Shown here one piece after another: positions 1 to 9,536 of a stretch of DNA of 64,000 bases; positions within the stretch are counted from its first letter, which is position 1; each line of letters starts with the position of its first letter. The position numbers were made by a program, and so were the translations under genes. The notes below the pieces were generated by a model, which was given only the letters and a program-made list of their open reading frames with translations, was not told where the DNA came from and did no database searches. The stretch comes from Candidatus Binataceae bacterium (lineage in GTDB: Bacteria > Desulfobacterota > Binatia > Binatales > Binataceae): the NCBI GenBank assembly GCA_035650475.1, contig DASRHP010000012.1, positions 1 to 64,000 of the forward strand, written 5' to 3'.

Positions 1-27
1 TTGGCCTGCCCCCCATTTTCCCGCCAT

Positions 28-867
28 TCATAAGTAGAGTCGGTCGGTTGTTTCGCCCTCCTGGGGCGTTTGTACTTCCCGTTCTTTTAGCGCTGCGAAC
101 TCGGCCGGCGTCAAGGCGCCGAGGCTCGAGTGCGGGCGGCGGTGGTTGTAGTCGAGCCGCCACGCCTCGATGGTCTCGCGCGCTTCCGCCAGGCTCAGGA
201 ACACGTGCTCGTTGAGGCACTCGTCGCGCAGCCGGCTGTTGAAGCTCTCGATGAAGGCGTTCTGCACCGGCTTGCCCGGTTCGATGTAGTGCCACTCGAG
301 TCGTCCGGTGGCCCAGCGCAACACCGCGCCGCTGGTGAGCTCGGTCCCGTTATCGCTGACTACGACCTGCGGCAGGGCCCGCTCAGTCGCGAGTCGCTCC
401 AGCTCGCGCACCACGCGCACCCCGCCGAGCGAGGTGTCGACCACCGTGGCCAGGCACTCGCGGCTGTAGTCGTCGACGATGCACAGGATGCGGAAGCGGC
501 GGCCGTCGCTTAGCGTGTCGGACACGAAGTCGAGCGACCACCGGTAGTTGATCCTGATCGGCAGTGTCATCGGCGCCCTGGTTCCCAGTGCGCGCTTGCG
601 CCCCCTGCGCCGACGCACCATCAAGCGCTCCTCGCGGTACAGCCGGTACAACTTCTTGTGGTTCATCGGGTGTCCCTCGCGCGCTAGCATCCACCCTAAG
701 CGCCGATACCCGAACCGTCGTCGCTCCGCGGCGAGCTCGCGTAGTCGTTGTCTAAGTGCCGAGTCGTCCGGCCGCTTGCGCTGATAGCGCAGCGTCGAAC
801 GATCCAGCCCCGCCAGCCTGCACGCACGCCTCTGGCTCAGCCCGTGGCGCTCCATCATCCTCGCCAC
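28..867 (-). CDS. IS3-family transposase OrfB (DDE integrase core)
   Basis: This is the catalytic half of an IS3 transposase, which cuts and joins the IS ends through a retrovirus-integrase-like DDE core. An HTH_21-like segment (residues about 5-95) precedes an rve domain. The acidic residues appear in SLDFVSDTL (first D), VVSDNGTE (second D) and [12 protein letters not shown] (E), and the family tail HRRPHSSLG is near the C-terminus. The stand-alone ATG at 867 is probably not the main start: the protein is expected as an OrfAB fusion made by a -1 frameshift at 897-903. The reading frame is intact. Confidence 0.93.
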   Translation of the reverse strand: MARMMERHGLSQRRACRLAGLDRSTLRYQRKRPDDSALRQRLRELAAERRRFGYRRLGWMLAREGHPMNHKKLYRLYREERLMVRRRRGRKRALGTRAPMTLPIRINYRWSLDFVSDTLSDGRRFRILCIVDDYSRECLATVVDTSLGGVRVVRELERLATERALPQVVVSDNGTELTSGAVLRWATGRLEWHYIEPGKPVQNAFIESFNSRLRDECLNEHVFLSLAEARETIEAWRLDYNHRRPHSSLGALTPAEFAALKEREVQTPQEGETTDRLYL

Positions 868-890
868 CGCCGCTCTCCGCGCGGCAGGCT

Positions 891-1157
891 TCAGGCGTTT
901 TTTCCAAGCAGGTCCTTGAGCGCCGCGTTGTCGAGCAGCGACTCGGCAAGCAGCTTCTTCAGCCGGCGGTTCTCATCCTCCAACGCCTTGAGACGCTTCG
1001 CATCCGAGACGTCCATGCCGCCGTACTTCGCCTTCCACTTGTAGAAGGTCGCGCTTGAGATCCCGTGCCGCCGGCACACCTCCTCGGTCCTCGCGCCGGC
1101 CTCGTGCTCGCGCAGCACCCCGATGATCTGCTCCTCGCTGAAGCGGCTCCCTTTCAT
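891..1157 (-). CDS. IS3-family transposase OrfA (HTH, leucine-zipper)
   Basis: This 88-aa protein is the DNA-binding part of the IS3 transposase. An HTH_Tnp_1 fold covers residues about 1-50 ([11 protein letters not shown], then the recognition region [16 protein letters not shown]). A heptad-rich helix, [17 protein letters not shown], follows and serves as the multimerisation zipper in this family. It ends a few codons after an A6 run used for frameshifting into orfB. Confidence 0.92.
   Translation of the reverse strand: MKGSRFSEEQIIGVLREHEAGARTEEVCRRHGISSATFYKWKAKYGGMDVSDAKRLKALEDENRRLKKLLAESLLDNAALKDLLGKNA
897..903 (-). other. Programmed -1 frameshift heptamer A AAA AAC
   Basis: On the - strand the end of orfA reads GGA AAA AAC GCC TGA, containing the canonical slippery heptamer A_AAA_AAC. 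A -1 slip continues in frame as [20 protein letters not shown], joining smoothly to OrfB. This is the standard route to the OrfAB transposase in IS3 elements. Confidence 0.8.
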
Positions 1158-1222
1158 CGCCCGTCTCCTTTTCAGGCGACGGACTCTACCTCAAATCGGC
1201 GCAGTTTTCGGGGAGCACGCCA

Positions 1223-2442
1223 CGGCCAACCTCGCGAGCCGGTGCTTCCCCGGAGCTGTACAGGTTGAAATCGACCATGGAACGGAGGCCACGCCCGCGC
1301 TGGTGTTTCCTGCAGCTGGGCGATCGATCAGACGCGCTCTCGCGCCCATAGTGGGACACCACGCCTTCCGCGAAAAATGGCGTGTTGACGAAGCGCAACA
1401 CCGGATGCTTTTTGGCGACATCGCTGGGCCCGATGACGCGCTCCGCCTCACTTTCGACGGCTGGGTCGCAGCAGTTGGCCCTTCGACGCAAGTGCGTCGC
1501 CTACCGGAACGACAATTTTGCACGCTCGCCGGCATTCTGGCCGGCGCGGTGGCCGTGTCGGAAGCTTTCTTGTCGTTCGCGCAGGTCGCGGTTGACGCTT
1601 CGCGACGGGCGATTGCGCTTTCGTTGTGGCGGCCAGACCTCGATACGAAGGAATCGGAAGCATTGGGAATTCCGGTTGAATTCCTGCCGACGCAAATGTG
1701 GATTCTCGGCTTGGGCCACTTGGGGCAAGCCTACCTTTGGGCGCTCGCCACTCTTCCATACGCCCAGCTGCAATCCACAAACATCATCCTGAACGATTTT
1801 GACGCAATCGAGCCCGCCAACCTGGAAACAGGCATGCTTTTAAGGAAAGGAGACATCAGACAATTCAAGACTCGCGTCTGTTCGCGCTGGCTCGAATCGC
1901 TTGGATTCAACACGACGATTGTAGAGCGCAAATTCCGCCCGGATTTCCGCTGTCAAGCGGAGGAGCCCCAACTTGCCATCTGCGGTTTCGATTCCAATGA
2001 GGCTCGCCGCGCGCTGTGGACCGCAAACTTTGCGATGGTCGCCGACTGCGGCCTTGGAGCGCTCGCCAGCAACTTCGACACGCTCAACGTGCAAACGCTG
2101 CCGAGCGCCCGGTCGGCGAAGGAGTTATGGCCGGTCGACCGAAATGACGCCCTCAACGCCGAGCGCATCGCTAAGGAAAGCGGGATCTACGATGAGCTCA
2201 GCAGCGACGATGAGTGCGGGCGAGTGCTGCTTGCCGGCAAACCGGTTGCGGTCCCGTTCGTCGGCGCCGTCGCCGCAACCTATGTTGTCGCCGAAGTCCT
2301 CCGAGCCCTGCACGGCGGACCCGGCTACTCGCGCTTGAAACTTCGCCTCGCGACACCGCAGGAATCTTTACTTACCACGCCAGGAGCCTGGAGCGCCTCC
2401 GCCATTGGCGGCATCGCGTACTGCAACGCCCTTCGGCTCTGA
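1223..2442 (+). pseudogene. ThiF/E1-like protein, 5' end removed by the IS
   Basis: The frame is open from inside the IS right end to a stop at 2442, but family-like sequence begins only after the IS boundary, so the native N-terminus is lost. A Rossmann glycine motif GLGHLGQAY (nucleotides about 1705-1731) is followed by an acidic strand and loop NDFDAIEPANLETG. The C-terminal part has VPFVGAVAATYVVAEVLRAL, typical of ThiF/HesA/E1-fold proteins. These enzymes adenylate C-termini of ubiquitin-like or sulphur-carrier proteins; I see no obvious catalytic cysteine. A chimeric protein starting in the IS (ATG at 1123) is possible. It sits just upstream of hsdM, and defence islands often carry such genes. 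Confidence 0.6.
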
Positions 2443-2559
2443 TCTCCCAGCAGAATCCGAACGGCAACGGCTGGGCACAATTGCGGCCGGACGGATTGCA
2501 AGATCGTCCGCGCGATGCTTCTTTTTGGGAACAAGTTGAGTGGGGGAGGTCAATGGAGT

Positions 2560-4131
2560 ATGTCGGCAGGTATCAGGGTGCTCGATGTCCCGGCGTTGGA
2601 GTCGTGGCTCTGGGACGCGGCGTGCAAGATTCGCGGGCCGCTCGACGCGCCGAAGTTCAAGGACTACATCCTGCCCCTGATCTTCCTTAAGCGCCTGTCC
2701 GACGTTTTCGAGGACGAACTGCGCCACTACGCCCAGGAATTCGGGAGCGAAAAGGAAGCGCTCAAGCTTATCGATCGCGACCACAAGCTGGTTCGGTGCT
2801 ACATTCCTGCCGACTACCGATGGCCGGAAGTTGCGCGCCGCACCGCGGGCCTCGGCGAATACCTCACGGATGCGGTCCGGGCGGTTGCGCGCGAAAATCC
2901 AGCCTTGGCCGGCGTGATCGACTCCGTTGATTTCAACGCCTCCACCGCCGGTCAACGGATCATCGATGACGGCCGCCTGGCGGCGCTGGTACAGGTCCTT
3001 TCACAGCATCGCCTCGGCCTGGACGACGTAGAGCCCGACATCCTCGGCCGGGCCTACGAGTACCTGATCCGGAAGTTTGCCGAAGGCCAGGGTCAGAGCG
3101 CGGGCGAGTTCTACACCCCGCGCGAAGTGGCCATCCTGATTGCGCGCCTGCTGGAACCCGAGCCGGGGATGACCGTTTACGACCCGTGCTGCGGCTCCGG
3201 CGGCCTGCTCATCAAGTCGCATCTGCGGCTGCTGGAAGCGCACGGCGTCCGCAAGAACGGGCGCCTCAAGCTTCCGCCCGAGGTTGCGCCGCTCCGGCTC
3301 TACGGTCAGGAAATCAACGCGGCGACGTTCGCGATGGCGAAGATGAACGCGGCGATTCATGACATGAGCGCGGAAATCGCAATCGGCGACACGATGACGC
3401 GGCCCGCTTTTACAAGCGAGGACGGGAGCCTTCGTCGGTTCGATCTTGTCGCTGCCAACCCAATGTGGAACCAGGATTTTTCCGCCGACACTTACGATAA
3501 CGATCTTTACGGCAGGTTTGGATTTGGGAAGCCGCCCGCTTCGACTGCGGATTGGGGGTGGGTTCAGCACATGTTCGCGTCCCTAAACGACCGGGGCCGG
3601 ATGGCGGTCGTGCTCGACACAGGCGCGGTCAGTCGCGGCAGCGGGAATCAGGGGTCGAACCGCGAGCGAGACATTCGCAAGGCGTTCATCGAGCGCGACC
3701 TTATCGAGGCTGTGACGCTTTTGCCGGAAAATCTCTTCTACAACACGCCTGCGCCGGGAATCGTGATGGTGATCAACCGGGCGAAGCGGCGCCCCGGCGA
3801 GATCGCTCTCATCAACGCTTCGAAGTTATTCAGCAAGGGCCGTCCCAAGAACGCGCTGACGGAGGAGCACGTTGGCGAGATCGCCGGTGTTTACCATTCG
3901 TGGACGGCCAAGGAGGGTCTCGCGGCGATAATTTCCAGGGACGAAGCCGCGCGCAACGACTACAACCTGTCGCCGAGCCGTTATGTCACCCTAAATGGCA
4001 AGGATGACGTGCTGCCACTGGAGGAGGCGATGGTGCTGTTGCGCGAAGCCGAAGAGGAGCGCGCTACCGCCGATCGGGAGTTGGAAGCCGTGTTGAAGGA
4101 GCTTGGGCTCGGAGGCCTGCGCAATGCCTGA
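2560..4131 (+). CDS. hsdM: Type I restriction-modification system, N6-adenine methyltransferase subunit HsdM
   Basis: HsdM transfers a methyl group from SAM to adenine in the HsdS-defined site and is required for cleavage by the complete HsdR2M2S complex. It is 523 aa, usual for the family. An HsdM_N helical domain covers residues about 1-140, followed by GEFYTPREV, SAM motif I DPCCGSGG (about 208-215) and motif IV as NPMW (about 300) instead of the more common NPPF/Y. The start at 2560 is preferred over the upstream ATG at 2515 because GGGGGAGG lies 10 nt before it and the HsdM_N homology begins there. It overlaps hsdS by 8 nt. Confidence 0.95.
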   Translation: MSAGIRVLDVPALESWLWDAACKIRGPLDAPKFKDYILPLIFLKRLSDVFEDELRHYAQEFGSEKEALKLIDRDHKLVRCYIPADYRWPEVARRTAGLGEYLTDAVRAVARENPALAGVIDSVDFNASTAGQRIIDDGRLAALVQVLSQHRLGLDDVEPDILGRAYEYLIRKFAEGQGQSAGEFYTPREVAILIARLLEPEPGMTVYDPCCGSGGLLIKSHLRLLEAHGVRKNGRLKLPPEVAPLRLYGQEINAATFAMAKMNAAIHDMSAEIAIGDTMTRPAFTSEDGSLRRFDLVAANPMWNQDFSADTYDNDLYGRFGFGKPPASTADWGWVQHMFASLNDRGRMAVVLDTGAVSRGSGNQGSNRERDIRKAFIERDLIEAVTLLPENLFYNTPAPGIVMVINRAKRRPGEIALINASKLFSKGRPKNALTEEHVGEIAGVYHSWTAKEGLAAIISRDEAARNDYNLSPSRYVTLNGKDDVLPLEEAMVLLREAEEERATADRELEAVLKELGLGGLRNA

Positions 4132-5473
4132 TGGCGAGCTCGTCTGCGCGCGTGAGTCTGGCGACGACCGGGAGTTACCGGGCGGCTGGCGGTTTGCTCG
4201 CTTAAGGGATGTTGCCATTGAGATGTTTGGGGGAGGTACGCCGTCCACGAAGAATCCTAAGTATTGGGGAGGGCAAATTCCTTGGACTACGAGCGCTGTG
4301 ATCGCGGAATCTGACACCGTACTCTCCGGGTATCAACGCTCGATTTCAGAGATTGCATTAAGGGAATCCTCAACGAGGATCGCGCCAGCTGGTAGTCTTC
4401 TAATTGGAACTCGCGTTGGCGTGGGAAAATGCGTTGTGACGCCGTTCGCGGTTGCGATCAACCAGGACCTAACTGCGGTCGTCGTCAAAGCCGACGCTGC
4501 AATCGCTGATTACATAGCGTTCGCGCTCAAGCTGGATAGCATTCGACGCTGGATCGACGGTGCGAAGAGGGGCACGACGATCAAGGGGATACCGCGCGAC
4601 GACATTGGTCGACTCGTTTTGCCGTTGCCGCCGCTGGAGGAGCAGCGGGCGATTGCGCGGGTATTGCGGACGATCCAGCGCGCCAAGGAGGCGACCGAAA
4701 AGGTCATCGCCGCCACCCGCGAACTCAAGAAATCGCTGCTGCGCCACCTTTTTACTTACGGTCCCGGGCCACTCGCGAGCATGAGCCAAGTCGAGTTGCA
4801 GGAAACACCCATGGGAGCGGCCCCGGCTCATTGGACGATTGGGAGGCTTGGCGATCCCGATGTGGCTGAAATCAGAACCGGCACCTCGGCTTTCCCAACA
4901 AAATATCCGACCGGTGCGGAACGACTTCTCTTCCTTAAGGTTTCAGATCTGAACGATTTAGCTAACTCGCGAGTAGTGACGCGAGCGGCTTCAGAGGCAC
5001 GCTTGACCACAGACTCGCTCAGCAAGCTTAGCTACGTCCCCACCGGTTCCGTGGTGTTTCCAAAAAGAGGCGCCGCAATCGCGACCAACAAGAAGAGGCT
5101 GACCGGCCAACCATCTCTACTTGACCCGAACTTAATAGCTCTCTGTCCCGGCTCCAATGTCGTGCCTAAGTATCTGCTTGCTTGGCTGGAAAACTTTGAC
5201 CTGCGTAGCATCACGGACGATGCCACCTTGCCCCAGATCAACAAAAAAGACCTGCAGGCATTAGCTTTCCCAATTCCAACTTCCAGCGAACAAGAACGTA
5301 TCGTCGCATCGCTCGACGCCGTGGACGGGAAGTTGGACGCGGACAGGTGCCTCTCGTGGACGCTTTCTAGCCTGTTTCAAACGCTCCTGCGCGACCTGAT
5401 GAGCGGTCGGCGACGCGTACGCGGCACGGAGAGAAGTGCGGAGACAACGGCAAGCGATGGCGATCGGAGCTGA
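4124..5473 (+). CDS. hsdS: Type I restriction-modification specificity subunit HsdS
   Basis: HsdS reads the bipartite DNA target. At 449 aa it has the standard layout of two target-recognition domains, each followed by a helical spacer. TRD1 is about residues 20-180, with its helix starting PLPPLEEQRAIARVLRTI. TRD2 is about 230-410, with its helix starting IPTSSEQERIVASLDAV. The ATG at 4124 lies within the last codons of hsdM. An upstream TTG at 4103 is in frame but less likely. The TRDs look intact, so the system may be active; the recognised sequence cannot be read from the protein. Confidence 0.93.
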   Translation: MPDGELVCARESGDDRELPGGWRFARLRDVAIEMFGGGTPSTKNPKYWGGQIPWTTSAVIAESDTVLSGYQRSISEIALRESSTRIAPAGSLLIGTRVGVGKCVVTPFAVAINQDLTAVVVKADAAIADYIAFALKLDSIRRWIDGAKRGTTIKGIPRDDIGRLVLPLPPLEEQRAIARVLRTIQRAKEATEKVIAATRELKKSLLRHLFTYGPGPLASMSQVELQETPMGAAPAHWTIGRLGDPDVAEIRTGTSAFPTKYPTGAERLLFLKVSDLNDLANSRVVTRAASEARLTTDSLSKLSYVPTGSVVFPKRGAAIATNKKRLTGQPSLLDPNLIALCPGSNVVPKYLLAWLENFDLRSITDDATLPQINKKDLQALAFPIPTSSEQERIVASLDAVDGKLDADRCLSWTLSSLFQTLLRDLMSGRRRVRGTERSAETTASDGDRS

Positions 5474-8342
5474 AAAGAGCGCGGTGCAAAATCCGCTTAT
5501 CCGCTATGCCGTGGAAGCGGGTTGGAAATACATATCGCCCGATGATGCGGTTCGGATGCGGCGCGGCGAAACGGGAATCGTCCTGCATGACGTTTTGATT
5601 CGCCAGCTTCAACGGCTCAATCCCGCCTTCGTGGATGTGACCCGCGCGGAGCAGATCGTCAAGGCGCTCGTGCGAATCCCGCCCAACGTTCATGGCAATC
5701 TGCAAGCCTGGGAGTATCTAAAGGGCCTCAAGACGGTTTTTGTCGAGGACGAAAAGCGTGAGCGCAATGTGCGTCTCCTCGATCCCGTCAGGGTCGAGGA
5801 AAACGAGTTTCATGTCACGGACGAGCTGACCTTTACCAATGGCACCTACGAGATTCGTGGAGACATCGTCTTCTTTGTTAACGGCGTGCCAGTGCTGGAT
5901 ATCGAGACCAAAGCCGCAAAGGAGAAGGAGGGGATCCAAAAAGCGCATGAACAGATAGGTCGATACCATCGGGAAGCGCCGGAGTTGATGGCTGTCGAGC
6001 AATTGTTCGGCGTCACGCATATTGTCGGATTCTCCTATGGCGCCACTTGGCGGCTCTCTCGCAAGGACCTTTACGACTGGCGCGACGAGGCGGCCGGCGA
6101 CTTCGAGACCCTGGTAAAAGCGTTCGTGGCCCCGCGCCGAATCTTGCGCGTACTGACCGAGTTCATTCTCTTTACGCGCAGGGACGACCAGCTTTCGAAA
6201 GTCGTGCTGCGGCCGCATCAGATGCGGGCGGAAGAGCGGGTGATTCGGCGCGCGCTCGACCCGGAGCGCCGGCGCGGTCTCATCTGGCATACGCAGGGAT
6301 CGGGCAAAACCTACACGATGATAACGGTCGCACGCCGTCTGATCGAAGATCCGGCGTTCGAGAATCCCACTGTCCTGATGCTGGTCGATCGCAACGAGCT
6401 TGAAGCTCAGCTCTTCGCCAATCTGCGCGAGGTCGGTTTCAGCAACGTCGAGGTGACACAGACCAAGCGGCATCTGGCTGAACTGCTGCGTTCGGATCAG
6501 CGCGGACTTATAGTCTCGACCATCCACAAGTTCGACGACATTCCCGCCCGCATCAACGAGCGCGCGAATATCTTTGTGCTAGTCGATGAGGCCCATCGCA
6601 CGACCGGCGGCGACCTCGGGAACTACCTGATGGGCGCGCTGCCGAATGCCACTTATATCGGCTTGACCGGGACGCCGATCGACCAGACAGCACACGGGAA
6701 AGGGACGTTCAAGGTCTTCGGCACCGACGACCCCAAGGGTTACCTCGACAAGTACTCGATCCGCGAGTCGATCCAGGACGGCACGACGGTGCCGCTGCAC
6801 TACCAGCTCGCGCCGAACGAGCTGCTGCCGGATCGCGAAACTTTGGAGCGGGAGTTCCTTAACCTGAGCGAGCTTGAGGGCGTCAGCGACGTGGAAGAAC
6901 TGAACCGGGTTCTGGACCGGGCGGTAACCCTCAAGAACATGCTCAAGAACCGCGAGCGTGTCGAAGAGGTCGCGGGATTCATCGCACGCCATTTCCGCGA
7001 AACCGTGGAACCGATGGGTTACAAGGCGTTAGTCGTTGCGCCGGATCGCGAAGGATGCGCGATGTACAAGGCGGCGCTCGATAAGCATCTGCCGGCGGAC
7101 TACTCTCAGGTCGTCATCAGCGTCGGCGCACATGACCGAGAGGAGCTGAAGCAGTTCAACCTCTCGGAGGATGCGGAAAAGCGAGTACGCGAAGCGTTTA
7201 ACAAACCCGACGGCGTGCCCAAAATCCTGATCGTCACTGAGAAGCTGCTGACCGGCTTCGACGCGCCGATCCTATATTGCATGTACCTCGACAAACCGAT
7301 GCGGGACCACGTGCTGTTGCAGGCGATCGCGCGCGTCAACCGCCCGTACGAAGACAATCAGGGACGGCGCAAGACGGCGGGATTCGTCCTCGACTTTGTC
7401 GGCATCTTTGACAAGCTCGAAAAGGCGCTTGCCTTCGATTCTGAGGACGTTGCCGGCGTAATCGAGGGCCTCGATGTTCTCAAGCGCCGCTTCGAGGAGT
7501 TGATGACGGAGGGCAGGCGGGACTACCTACCAATTGCGGCGGGCAAGGCTGGCGACAAGGCAGTCGAGGCGTTGCTGGAACATTTCCGCGATCGCGAACT
7601 GCGCCATGCCTTCTATTCGTACTACCGCGAACTGCAGGAGCTCTACGAAATCCTCTCGCCAGACCCATTTCTCCGAGACTACCTCACCGACTACGAGCGT
7701 CTGACTGACATCTACCGAATTCTGCGAAACGCCTACGAACCGGGCGTTCCTGTGGATCGGAGTTTCCTTCGCAAGACGGCTGCGCTGGTCCAGGAGCACA
7801 CGAGGGGCGGCGGTATCGAATCTTTGGACAAACCCGTCGAACTGAACGCAGAAGCACTCGAAAAGATTGCCGGCGAGAATCGGTCCGATACCGTGAAGAT
7901 CTTTAATCTCGTGAAAGCCATTCACGATTTGGTCGAGCAGGAGGGCGTCAGAGCGCCGCATCTAATCCCAATCGGAGAACGTGCGGCGCAGGTCGCGCTC
8001 AGTTTCGAGGAACGTCAGGCAACGACGCACGAAGCGCTGGACGCGCTTACGAGACTTGTAAGAGAGTGTGCCGAAGCGGAGCAGACGCGGGAGCGAAGCG
8101 ATCTTCCGAGCGAAGCCTTCACCATTTTCTGGCTGCTCAAGCGCGATGGCGTGGCCGAGGCGGAAGAGGTGGCGCGAGCGGGTGCTGCAACCTTCGGGCG
8201 CTATCCGCACTGGCGCACAGCTCCCGAACAGGAGCGCGAGGTTCGGGCATCGCTTTACAAGGCGCTGATCAAAGCGAAGGTGGAAGACGTGACGGGTTTC
8301 GTCGAGCGCTTGCTCGCGATGCTGAGGCGGCGGGAATCATGA
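5457..8342 (+). CDS. hsdR: Type I restriction endonuclease/translocase subunit HsdR
   Basis: HsdR cuts DNA after ATP-driven translocation. The 961-aa protein has an N-terminal PD-(D/E)xK nuclease (about residues 40-220; GDIVFFVNGVPVLDIETK carries the D...ExK residues). An SF2 motor follows: Walker A TQGSGKT (about 278-285), DEAH (about 376-379), GLTGTPI, LLTGFDAP and QAIARVNRPY. A helical C-terminal HsdM-interaction region comes last. ATG 5457 overlaps the end of hsdS; a GTG at 5436 is the alternative. The stop overlaps the start of the next gene (ATGA), so five genes from hsdM onward form one transcription unit. Confidence 0.95.
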   Translation: MAIGAEKSAVQNPLIRYAVEAGWKYISPDDAVRMRRGETGIVLHDVLIRQLQRLNPAFVDVTRAEQIVKALVRIPPNVHGNLQAWEYLKGLKTVFVEDEKRERNVRLLDPVRVEENEFHVTDELTFTNGTYEIRGDIVFFVNGVPVLDIETKAAKEKEGIQKAHEQIGRYHREAPELMAVEQLFGVTHIVGFSYGATWRLSRKDLYDWRDEAAGDFETLVKAFVAPRRILRVLTEFILFTRRDDQLSKVVLRPHQMRAEERVIRRALDPERRRGLIWHTQGSGKTYTMITVARRLIEDPAFENPTVLMLVDRNELEAQLFANLREVGFSNVEVTQTKRHLAELLRSDQRGLIVSTIHKFDDIPARINERANIFVLVDEAHRTTGGDLGNYLMGALPNATYIGLTGTPIDQTAHGKGTFKVFGTDDPKGYLDKYSIRESIQDGTTVPLHYQLAPNELLPDRETLEREFLNLSELEGVSDVEELNRVLDRAVTLKNMLKNRERVEEVAGFIARHFRETVEPMGYKALVVAPDREGCAMYKAALDKHLPADYSQVVISVGAHDREELKQFNLSEDAEKRVREAFNKPDGVPKILIVTEKLLTGFDAPILYCMYLDKPMRDHVLLQAIARVNRPYEDNQGRRKTAGFVLDFVGIFDKLEKALAFDSEDVAGVIEGLDVLKRRFEELMTEGRRDYLPIAAGKAGDKAVEALLEHFRDRELRHAFYSYYRELQELYEILSPDPFLRDYLTDYERLTDIYRILRNAYEPGVPVDRSFLRKTAALVQEHTRGGGIESLDKPVELNAEALEKIAGENRSDTVKIFNLVKAIHDLVEQEGVRAPHLIPIGERAAQVALSFEERQATTHEALDALTRLVRECAEAEQTRERSDLPSEAFTIFWLLKRDGVAEAEEVARAGAATFGRYPHWRTAPEQEREVRASLYKALIKAKVEDVTGFVERLLAMLRRRES

Positions 8343-8761
8343 CCGGTAACTGGCAACCCCTTGAGGAGGCTGTACCCGCGGACCTGTTCAAAGCCGAGGT
8401 CCACGCTTGGGCGCGGCGGCTCAAGGTCGAGCCGCAGGCGTTGCGGATTGTTCCGATGACGCGGAAATGGGCAAGCTGTTCATCCGCCGGCAGGGTCAGC
8501 TTCAACCGCGAACTGCTGCGTCAGCCCGCCCAGTTCCGCGCCGAAGTTGTCGTCCACGAGCTGCTCCACCTCAGGATACCGAACCACGGCCGCGTCTTTC
8601 GTGCCCTTCTCCGCGCCCATCTCGGATCCAAAGCTGTCTTAGCGTCATATACTCAAGGGCGCGAAGGGATCTCTAACCAGTCCACACCTGTGGAGAATCC
8701 CAAACCGAGCAACCGAGTTGAGCGATCCGCGATCCACAGGACGGGGCGACATTCGGCATGA
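8339..8761 (+). CDS. YgjP/M48-type zinc metallopeptidase-like protein
   Basis: This 140-aa protein resembles the YgjP (DUF45) family of small metallopeptidases. It has MTRKWASCSSAGRVSFNREL and then VVHELLHLRIPNHG, which includes the HExxH zinc motif (HELLH, about residues 76-80) and the family's downstream PNHGxxF histidine. YgjP-like genes are commonly linked to type I restriction operons; their role is not established to my knowledge. The ATG at 8339 overlaps the hsdR stop. The tail after about residue 110 is polar and without family features. A longer open frame from 8066 lies inside hsdR and is rejected. Confidence 0.82.
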   Translation: MTGNWQPLEEAVPADLFKAEVHAWARRLKVEPQALRIVPMTRKWASCSSAGRVSFNRELLRQPAQFRAEVVVHELLHLRIPNHGRVFRALLRAHLGSKAVLASYTQGREGISNQSTPVENPKPSNRVERSAIHRTGRHSA

Positions 8762-9492
8762 TTCGTTTCCGAATCGACGTCATTTTGAGTGCATTCAGAG
8801 CACTTGAATCGGCGTGCACTGGCCGCGATCCAAACCAGCATTATTTCTTCGTACCTGATCTATCGCTGAAACTCTCGCAGCTCGCGACGGAATGCCGTAA
8901 CTCACACCTCACGTTCACAGCTACATTATTCGACAGACTCAGCAACATGTACCGCAATTCCCAGCCTTCCTCCGCAGAGGAGCTCAGCAGACATCTTCAC
9001 GAATGCCTTCATCGCCTGCAAGATGAACTCGCCGAGCCGCGCTTTTATTGCGTAGCACCCTCGAAATTGGAATTTCTGAAAGAATATCCGTCGTTCTTTC
9101 CGATCGAGATTACGTCCGCATTCCCTGCAGCAAACAAAGAGCTGTCCGAGGCCACCCGCTGCTACGCGTTCGAGCGCAACACGTCTTGCGTATTTCATTT
9201 GATGCGAGCGCTAGAAATCGTAATGAAGGCGTTCGCCGAAAAGATAGGTGCTCCGTTTGAATCCAGAAACTGGGGCGAAATCATCGCTTTCATCGAGCCA
9301 AAGCTCGACCCTCGAAACACTGAGGATGCGGAGATTCTGGCCTATCTTCGAATCGTGAAAAACGCATGGCGCAACTCAACCATGCATGTCGAGCGTGATT
9401 ACGACGAGGAACAGGCTTTTGACATCTTGCGTAATACTAGGAATTTCATGATCCATGTCGTGAGGCGCGGCAAGGTGCGGCCACAGCAGTGA
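8758..9492 (+). CDS. HEPN-like domain protein, last gene of the hsd operon
   Basis: This 244-aa protein has no full-length match I recognise. The second half (about residues 135-240) looks like an alpha-helical HEPN domain: FHLMRALEIVMKAFAEKIG, then a loop, then IVKNAWRNSTMHVERDYDEE. RNSTMH fits the HEPN RNase signature R-x4-H. HEPN proteins in defence loci are often RNase toxins or effectors. The start overlaps the previous stop (ATGA), so it is translationally coupled to the type I restriction operon. The N-terminal 130 residues are mixed helical and unassigned. Confidence 0.62.
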   Translation: MIRFRIDVILSAFRALESACTGRDPNQHYFFVPDLSLKLSQLATECRNSHLTFTATLFDRLSNMYRNSQPSSAEELSRHLHECLHRLQDELAEPRFYCVAPSKLEFLKEYPSFFPIEITSAFPAANKELSEATRCYAFERNTSCVFHLMRALEIVMKAFAEKIGAPFESRNWGEIIAFIEPKLDPRNTEDAEILAYLRIVKNAWRNSTMHVERDYDEEQAFDILRNTRNFMIHVVRRGKVRPQQ

Positions 9493-9536
9493 TCGGCCAT
9501 GCCACGGAGCTCTCTCTGTGCTTAGACGCGACTCTT

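Larger units (their letters stand above)
2..1222 (-). mobile_element. IS3-family insertion sequence, complete or nearly so
   Basis: The element is about 1.22 kb and carries orfA and orfB on the - strand with a frameshift site between them. Its ends are imperfect inverted repeats: TGGCCTGCCCCCC at 2-14 and, reading inward from 1222, TGGCGTGCTCCCC (11 of 13 identical). Further inward both ends share GTAGAGTC. Size, gene order and ends fit the IS3 family, IS407-like group. The window starts one base outside the left end, so a target-site duplication cannot be checked. The right end cuts into a ThiF-like gene, which is therefore interrupted. Confidence 0.88.
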
